Source: Lachnospiraceae bacterium UBA3641 (GTDB taxonomy: Bacteria; Bacillota; Clostridia; Lachnospirales; Lachnospiraceae). From it: a stretch of 9,330 nucleotides of DNA. Numbering within the stretch: the first letter of the stretch is position 1; every line of letters begins with the position of its first letter. A program made the translations under genes and the position numbers. The DNA lies in assembly GCA_002373875.1 (NCBI GenBank), contig DFKQ01000053.1, positions 1-9,330 on the forward strand, in the 5' to 3' direction. Positions 4,961-9,330 of the stretch are shown piece by piece. The notes below the pieces were generated by a model that had not been told where the DNA came from, searched no databases, and saw only the letters and a list, made by a program, of their open reading frames with translations.

Positions 4961-7900
4961 ATGAAGGAAATGAATAACCGGGAATCAATAAATGAACGCA
5001 TAAAACTCATTAAAGCCGAAAGGAAACAGAGGCTCAAAAGCTACCACAAATGGATGGCAGACAGTATCTTCGGTAATCTGGGCTTTAAGCAACTGGATTC
5101 CGGCAAGAGAAAGGGACGCATCGTAAGAGACATCCTTATTCTTCTCATGGCAATCTGCAGCACGGGCATCTACTGGCTGTGCTTTCTTGATGCCAATATA
5201 CCGAAAACCGTTTCCCTGTTCCTGTTTATCTTTTATCTCATGCCTATCGCCTTTACAGCTGTTGTATACGGCTGGGCCGGCGGCATCATGTGCTTCACTC
5301 CCTTCTTTGTGGTTGCCGTGCTGTTGTCGCCGGGCAATGCCTATTTCCTGTTTTTCCACCTTATTGCCGTATATGTGTACAGCTATATTAAGGCAAAGGA
5401 TTTCTGTTCGGGATTGATCAGAACCCTCATCACGGGAGTCATCTCGGGTCTTTTGGTGTCGGCAGCCTATTATCTTATATTTGTGCTTGTAGCAGGTGAA
5501 TCCTTCTCGGAGATCAATGCTCATTCCATGCTGCTGCACCTTCTGAACATCGTTCCCCAGTCAATCCTCATCTGCTTTTTTATATATTGGTTCAGTTCAG
5601 ACAAAAGAGCCGGTTTCAGGGAACAGATCGGATCTTTGGAGGCTTCCCCCATGGCCATCATGAAGGAGCAGAAGCTGTCCGTAAAGACCGGTTACAGGGG
5701 CTTGTCCGGCAAGATATTTGCCCTCCTTCTTATTGAAGCCGTATTTATGGGCGTAGCGGCGGCCTTTTTTGCCAACAGCCTTATTCCGAAAATGATGGAG
5801 CATTACCGGGAAACACAGATATCGCTAAATACCGAATTTGACTCAGATGGCAAGCCAACGGAAAAGCCTTCGGAAAAACCGGAAGCGGAACCCGGATTCT
5901 TTAACAATGACATAACCAACATGACGGGCTTCAACGATGCGTTTGATGCGGCCAGAAAGCATTCGGAGCACCCCCGGTTCACCTTTGATGACCAGGGGAT
6001 CGCCTTCGACCTTAAGCTTATCATGCTCCTTTTGTGCGTGATCCACCCGATCGTGTTCGTTGCCAATTATATCGGTCAGATGCTTATAGTCAAGCCCATA
6101 GTCAGCATCACGGGAGTCATGGATAAGTTCGGAGATGAGGAAGAGCAGCGTCTCCTTGTGGAAAAGGAACTGTCTGAACTTACAATAAACAGTGAAGATG
6201 AGATAGAATCCCTCTACAAGGTCATCTACAGGATGTCAAGCGAACTCAACAGCTACATAGAGGACATGAAGCGCGAGCAGCAGCTTAAGGAGGACCTGCG
6301 TGTGGCCAAGGCCTCATCCGAAGCAAAGTCAACCTTCTTATCCAATGTATCCCACGAGATAAGGACTCCCATCAATGCGGTTCTTGGCATGGATGAGATG
6401 ATCCTTAGGGAAAGCAACGATAAGGAGATACTTAAATATGCCGCCGATATCAAGAATTCAGGAAAGACTCTTTTAAGCCTTATAAACGACCTGCTTGACT
6501 TTTCCAAGATCGAGGCAGGCAAAATGGAGATCATTCCCGTCGAATACGAATTAAGCTCGACGATAAACGACCTTATAAACATGGTCCGGGAAAAGGCCGA
6601 AGACAAGGGGCTTAAGCTTAACATAGATGTCGATCCCTCCATGCCCCATGTGCTTTTCGGCGATGAGATCCGCATAAAGCAGTGCGTACTCAACATCTTA
6701 AACAACGCCGTGAAATATACACAAAAGGGGTCGGTCACCATGACCGTATCATACAGGGAGCTTACGGATAAGGAAGGGATCATGACGGATTCCCCTGACG
6801 CCTCAATTCCCGCAGGAAACACAGAGACTGCGGACATAGCCGAGGCAGGATTCGGGGACAGTATCGAAGGAAACCATCCTGAAGATAGTGGCAATATAGA
6901 AGGAATCCTGCTAAACAACAATGGCAGCAGCGGCGGAAATGAAGAAATCCCGCCCGAAAACAATGACCGGGTTAAGTCAGATAGCGCAGACATGGATAAG
7001 ATTGCCCTCTGCATCAGGGTGAAAGACACCGGGATCGGCATTAAGGAGGAAGACCTTAAGAAGCTCTACTCTCCCTTCGAACGTATCGAGGAAGAGCGCA
7101 ACCGGAACATCGAAGGCACCGGTCTTGGCATGAGTATAGTCAAGCACCTCCTTGATATGATGGGGACTAAGCTTAATGTCACAAGCGTCTACGGCGAGGG
7201 ATCCGACTTCTCATTTGAAGTAAATCAGATGGTCGTAAACCCGGAGCCCATAGGTGACTTTAACGAAACATACATAAAGTCAATCGAGAGCATGGATCAC
7301 TACCGGGTAAGCTTCATCGCTCCCGATGCCCATATCCTGGTCGTTGATGACACGCCCATAAACCTTTCGGTGATACGCTCGCTCCTTAAGGAAACACAGG
7401 TCAGGATCGATACTGCGGGAAGCGGCGCGGAATGCCTTGATAAGATAAGAAACACCTCTTATGACATCATCTTTATGGACCAGAGAATGCCGGAAATGGA
7501 CGGTACCGAAACGCTTCACGTCATGAAGACCCTGACAAGAGAGGAAAACTTAAGTTATGATGCGCCTGTCATCATCCTAACCGCCAATGTGGTCGCAGGG
7601 GCTAAGGAGCAGTTCCTTGCCGAGGGCTTCAATGATTACCTGAGCAAGCCCGTGGATGCCTTAAAGCTTGAACATATGATCGCTTCCTATCTGCCCCCCG
7701 ATAAAGTCATGGAACCCGGGGATGGTGCGGAAGAGCCTGAAGCCGGGGCTGCAGCGGACGAAAACAGAAGCGATGAGGGCAGCTTTATCAATGATTATGC
7801 GGCAATAAAGGGAATAGATATCGATGCGGCATTGAAGAACTGCTTAAATGCGGATATACTAAAGAGTACGGTCCATGATTTTTACTCATATTACGAAACC

Positions 7901-8377
7901 GGCGTCATGAAGATCGAAGATACTTGGAAGGCTGGAAATATCAAGGACTACACCGTGGCGGTACATGCTCTTAAGAGTTCGTCAAGGCTTATAGGCGCCA
8001 TGGACTTAAGCAAGATGGCTGCAGGACTTGAGGAAAGCGGGGACGCGGAAGATATCACTGCAATAAATGAAGGCACTCCCGCCCTTTTGGATAAATACTC
8101 TTACTATTTTGACAGTCTGGCTTCGTTATTCAAAGAGGAAGAGGACGATGAAGCTGCAGACAGCCGGGAGATGATCGATCCCTCTGCCCTGTCGGAAGCT
8201 TACGGGGCTATAAAGGAGGCCGTGGATGCCTTTGACTTTAATACTGCGGATGAGCTTGTGGGAATGCTTAAGGATTACCGTCTGCCGGCAGAGGAGGCCG
8301 ACAGGTATGAGAGGATATGCGGCATGATCACAAGGCTTGAGAGAGATGCGATTCTGGAGGAGCTTAACAATGGATAA
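4961..8377 (+). CDS. Membrane-bound hybrid sensor histidine kinase (HisKA-HATPase-REC-HPt)
   Basis: In this 1138-residue protein about six hydrophobic segments fill residues 53-211; two more (about 250-272 and 350-373) flank an extracytoplasmic loop containing a Lys/Glu/Pro repeat (KPTEKPSEKP). A HAMP-like linker and coiled coil (about 374-450) lead to HisKA with His465 in NVSHEIRTP. The ATPase domain has N-box Asn582 (NILNNAVKYT), G1 DTGIGI (689-694) and G2 EGTGLGMS (718-725). A receiver follows with acidic pair Asp796/Asp797, phospho-acceptor Asp840 (FMDQRMPEMDG), Thr874 and Lys896. An HPt domain carries His1002 in VHALKSSSRLIGA. About 77 acidic, Gly/Asn/Ser-rich residues (602-678) are inserted in the ATPase domain between the N-box and G1. 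All catalytic residues are intact, so it should autophosphorylate and relay phosphate internally to His1002. The start at 4961 has ACGAGGAA about 7 nt upstream. It overlaps the next gene by 8 bp. The signal it senses is unknown. Confidence 0.95.
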   Translation: MKEMNNRESINERIKLIKAERKQRLKSYHKWMADSIFGNLGFKQLDSGKRKGRIVRDILILLMAICSTGIYWLCFLDANIPKTVSLFLFIFYLMPIAFTAVVYGWAGGIMCFTPFFVVAVLLSPGNAYFLFFHLIAVYVYSYIKAKDFCSGLIRTLITGVISGLLVSAAYYLIFVLVAGESFSEINAHSMLLHLLNIVPQSILICFFIYWFSSDKRAGFREQIGSLEASPMAIMKEQKLSVKTGYRGLSGKIFALLLIEAVFMGVAAAFFANSLIPKMMEHYRETQISLNTEFDSDGKPTEKPSEKPEAEPGFFNNDITNMTGFNDAFDAARKHSEHPRFTFDDQGIAFDLKLIMLLLCVIHPIVFVANYIGQMLIVKPIVSITGVMDKFGDEEEQRLLVEKELSELTINSEDEIESLYKVIYRMSSELNSYIEDMKREQQLKEDLRVAKASSEAKSTFLSNVSHEIRTPINAVLGMDEMILRESNDKEILKYAADIKNSGKTLLSLINDLLDFSKIEAGKMEIIPVEYELSSTINDLINMVREKAEDKGLKLNIDVDPSMPHVLFGDEIRIKQCVLNILNNAVKYTQKGSVTMTVSYRELTDKEGIMTDSPDASIPAGNTETADIAEAGFGDSIEGNHPEDSGNIEGILLNNNGSSGGNEEIPPENNDRVKSDSADMDKIALCIRVKDTGIGIKEEDLKKLYSPFERIEEERNRNIEGTGLGMSIVKHLLDMMGTKLNVTSVYGEGSDFSFEVNQMVVNPEPIGDFNETYIKSIESMDHYRVSFIAPDAHILVVDDTPINLSVIRSLLKETQVRIDTAGSGAECLDKIRNTSYDIIFMDQRMPEMDGTETLHVMKTLTREENLSYDAPVIILTANVVAGAKEQFLAEGFNDYLSKPVDALKLEHMIASYLPPDKVMEPGDGAEEPEAGAAADENRSDEGSFINDYAAIKGIDIDAALKNCLNADILKSTVHDFYSYYETGVMKIEDTWKAGNIKDYTVAVHALKSSSRLIGAMDLSKMAAGLEESGDAEDITAINEGTPALLDKYSYYFDSLASLFKEEEDDEAADSREMIDPSALSEAYGAIKEAVDAFDFNTADELVGMLKDYRLPAEEADRYERICGMITRLERDAILEELNNG

Positions 8378-9116
8378 AAAGGTACTGATAATCGGACAGC
8401 CGGGATTTATGATGAACGCCATTGTAAACGGTATAAAGAAGGCTGAATATGAGGTGGACAGGACGGAGGCCAAGATAAATGTGATCGACAAGATCGGACA
8501 GCTGCCGAGGCTTATTATCCTATACCTTGATTCCAATAATGTATCGGACAGTCAGTTTCTTATATACCTAAAGGATCTGGTCCTTGAAAAAGAGCTGCGG
8601 TTATTCCTTGTCGGCGAGCCCGAAGAGGTTGAGGAAGTTAAGGGAATAGTGCCCGAAGAAGCGATCCATAAGGTAATGCTCCGCCCTCTTAACGTAAACG
8701 ATCTGGTCGCGGAGCTTGACGAGGCAGTAAGGCAGGGAACCGCAGAGGAAGCAAGGAAGAAGATACTTATAGTTGATGATGATCCCACAATGCTTAGGAT
8801 GATAAAATCACTCCTTGGCGAAAAATATCTTGTTTATGTGGCAGGTTCGGGAATGAACGCCATCACCTTCCTTGCGACCAACAAGGTTGACCTTATACTC
8901 CTTGACTACGAAATGCCTGTCATATCCGGTGCCAAGGTTCTTGAGATGATAAGATCGGAGGTCTCCACCCAGGATATCCCGGTCATGTTCTTAACAGCCA
9001 AAAATGACAGGGAGAGCGTGATGCAGGTATTATCCTTAAAGCCCGAGAAATACCTTCTAAAGACCATGCCGCCGGAAGAATGGATGCAGAATATAGATGA
9101 GTTCTTCAGTCGATGA
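8370..9116 (+). CDS. Response regulator: degenerate receiver fused to canonical receiver, no output domain
   Basis: In this 248-residue protein, residues 1-115 have a receiver-like alpha/beta pattern, but the acidic pair is missing (VLIIGQPGFM where VLIVDD is expected) and the phospho-acceptor region reads LIILYLDSNN, so it is probably a pseudo-receiver. Residues 131-246 are a canonical receiver: acidic residues 136-138 (ILIVDDDPTM), phospho-acceptor Asp179 (LILLDYEMP), Thr209 and Lys231, although Lys is followed by Thr instead of Pro. There is no DNA-binding, GGDEF, EAL, HD-GYP or other output domain. The start at 8370 has GGAGGAG about 8 nt upstream. The ATG overlaps the kinase stop (ATGGATAA), implying translational coupling. 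It is the likely final acceptor of phosphate from HPt His1002 and must act through protein contacts. Confidence 0.93.
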   Translation: MDKKVLIIGQPGFMMNAIVNGIKKAEYEVDRTEAKINVIDKIGQLPRLIILYLDSNNVSDSQFLIYLKDLVLEKELRLFLVGEPEEVEEVKGIVPEEAIHKVMLRPLNVNDLVAELDEAVRQGTAEEARKKILIVDDDPTMLRMIKSLLGEKYLVYVAGSGMNAITFLATNKVDLILLDYEMPVISGAKVLEMIRSEVSTQDIPVMFLTAKNDRESVMQVLSLKPEKYLLKTMPPEEWMQNIDEFFSR

Positions 9117-9139
9117 AAAAACCCGGCCTTGCGGCCGGG
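9116..9139 (-). terminator. Rho-independent terminator reading the minus strand
   Basis: CCCGGCC (9122-9128) and GGCCGGG (9133-9139) form a perfect 7-bp GC stem. On the minus strand the loop is GCAA, a GNRA tetraloop, and the stem is followed by six T residues (complement of the A-tract 9116-9121). On the plus strand the stem is followed by AGTCATAAA, without a T-tract. It therefore best serves a gene arriving from the right, while possibly also ending the kinase operon. Confidence 0.8.
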
Positions 9140-9149
9140 AGTCATAAAG

Positions 9150-9242
9150 GAACACTCTGCCATTGAGATTGACATAGAGGGTGAGGGCGAAGGTGCTTTC
9201 TATGTAGAGCTCGACAAGGATAAAGTCGCAGTGGAACCATAA
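9150..9242 (+). pseudogene. Remnant of an SCP2-like gene
   Basis: Thirty codons, from EHSAIEIDIEGEGEG to VAVEP, followed by TAA, align without gaps to residues 24-53 of the intact SCP2-like protein at 3335-3661. I count 17 of 30 identical residues, including IEGEGEG versus ITGEGAG, YVE and VEP. The N-terminal helix is missing, replaced by the terminator hairpin. The stop falls exactly where the conserved YDYYDRD should begin. There is no start codon or ribosome site. It reads as an old, truncated paralogue, not a recent copy, because nucleotide similarity is modest. Confidence 0.7.
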
Positions 9243-9264
9243 AATTTTTATTTATCCCTTAATA

Positions 9265-9330
9265 CTATGCTTCTCCGAAAAGTAAGTCTACTAATCCGTC
9301 TTCAACTTTCTTCGTAGATTCGCTATATGT
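9265..9330 (-). CDS. Possible 3' end of a minus-strand gene (partial)
   Basis: The minus strand from the window edge reads TYSESTKKVEDGLVDLLFGEA then TAG. This is 21 plausible helical codons in the only minus frame open for any length there. The minus-strand terminator at 9116-9139, about 125 nt downstream, supports a gene arriving from the right. The peptide is too short to assign to a family. Confidence 0.4.
   Translation of the reverse strand, partial: TYSESTKKVEDGLVDLLFGEA

Noticed and set aside
6253..7041. Minus-strand reading frame of 262 codons
   Set aside because: It lies wholly antisense to the kinase HisKA and ATPase domains, whose motifs are all on the plus strand. Its Ser-rich composition is typical of a shadow frame.
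8337..8369. Upstream in-frame ATG for the response regulator
   Set aside because: The ATG at 8370 has a GGAGGAG ribosome site and starts directly at the first beta strand (MDKKVLIIG).

Overview
The window looks like a chromosomal segment from a Firmicute of the Clostridia, most likely a Lachnospiraceae relative such as Butyrivibrio. This is inferred, not proven. The grounds are moderate GC coding DNA with AT-rich intergenic regions, GGAGG-type ribosome binding sites, SigA-type promoters, a small SCP2-like protein, a hybrid histidine kinase with a clostridial-type C-terminal tail, and a transglutaminase/Ig-like surface protein.

Layout. Positions 1-1642 (minus) hold the N-terminal 547 residues of an exported transglutaminase-like protein with its own good promoter; the gene runs off the left edge. 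Positions 1769-3064 (minus) hold a multi-pass membrane protein with a Tyr/Asp/Glu-rich tail. Beyond its TAA, the same frame stays open for 87 more protein-like codons. Positions 3065-3334 are an AT-rich divergent intergenic region with a REP-like palindrome and promoters in both directions. Positions 3335-3661 (plus) hold a small SCP2-like protein, which converges on miaA (3705-4616, minus) across a shared hairpin terminator. Positions 4617-4960 are a divergent region with an unexplained hydrophobic in-frame extension of miaA, a 12-bp perfect hairpin, operator-like repeats and a near-consensus promoter. Positions 4961-9116 (plus) hold a two-gene signalling operon. At the right edge are a minus-strand terminator, a decayed SCP2-like fragment on the plus strand, and what may be the last 21 codons of a minus-strand gene.

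How the parts work together. The operon encodes a complete His-Asp-His-Asp phosphorelay. The 1138-residue membrane hybrid kinase carries HisKA, ATPase, receiver and HPt domains. The 248-residue partner, translationally coupled through an 8-bp overlap, joins a degenerate receiver to a canonical receiver and has no output domain. The output is therefore not in this window. The surface protein, the membrane protein and miaA have no visible functional link to the relay.

I see no tRNA, rRNA, CRISPR array, insertion sequence or phage gene. The most unusual items are the open frame after the membrane-protein stop codon, the SCP2 remnant that echoes the intact SCP2 gene 6 kb away, the output-less pseudo-receiver/receiver protein, and the long acidic insertion inside the kinase ATPase domain.
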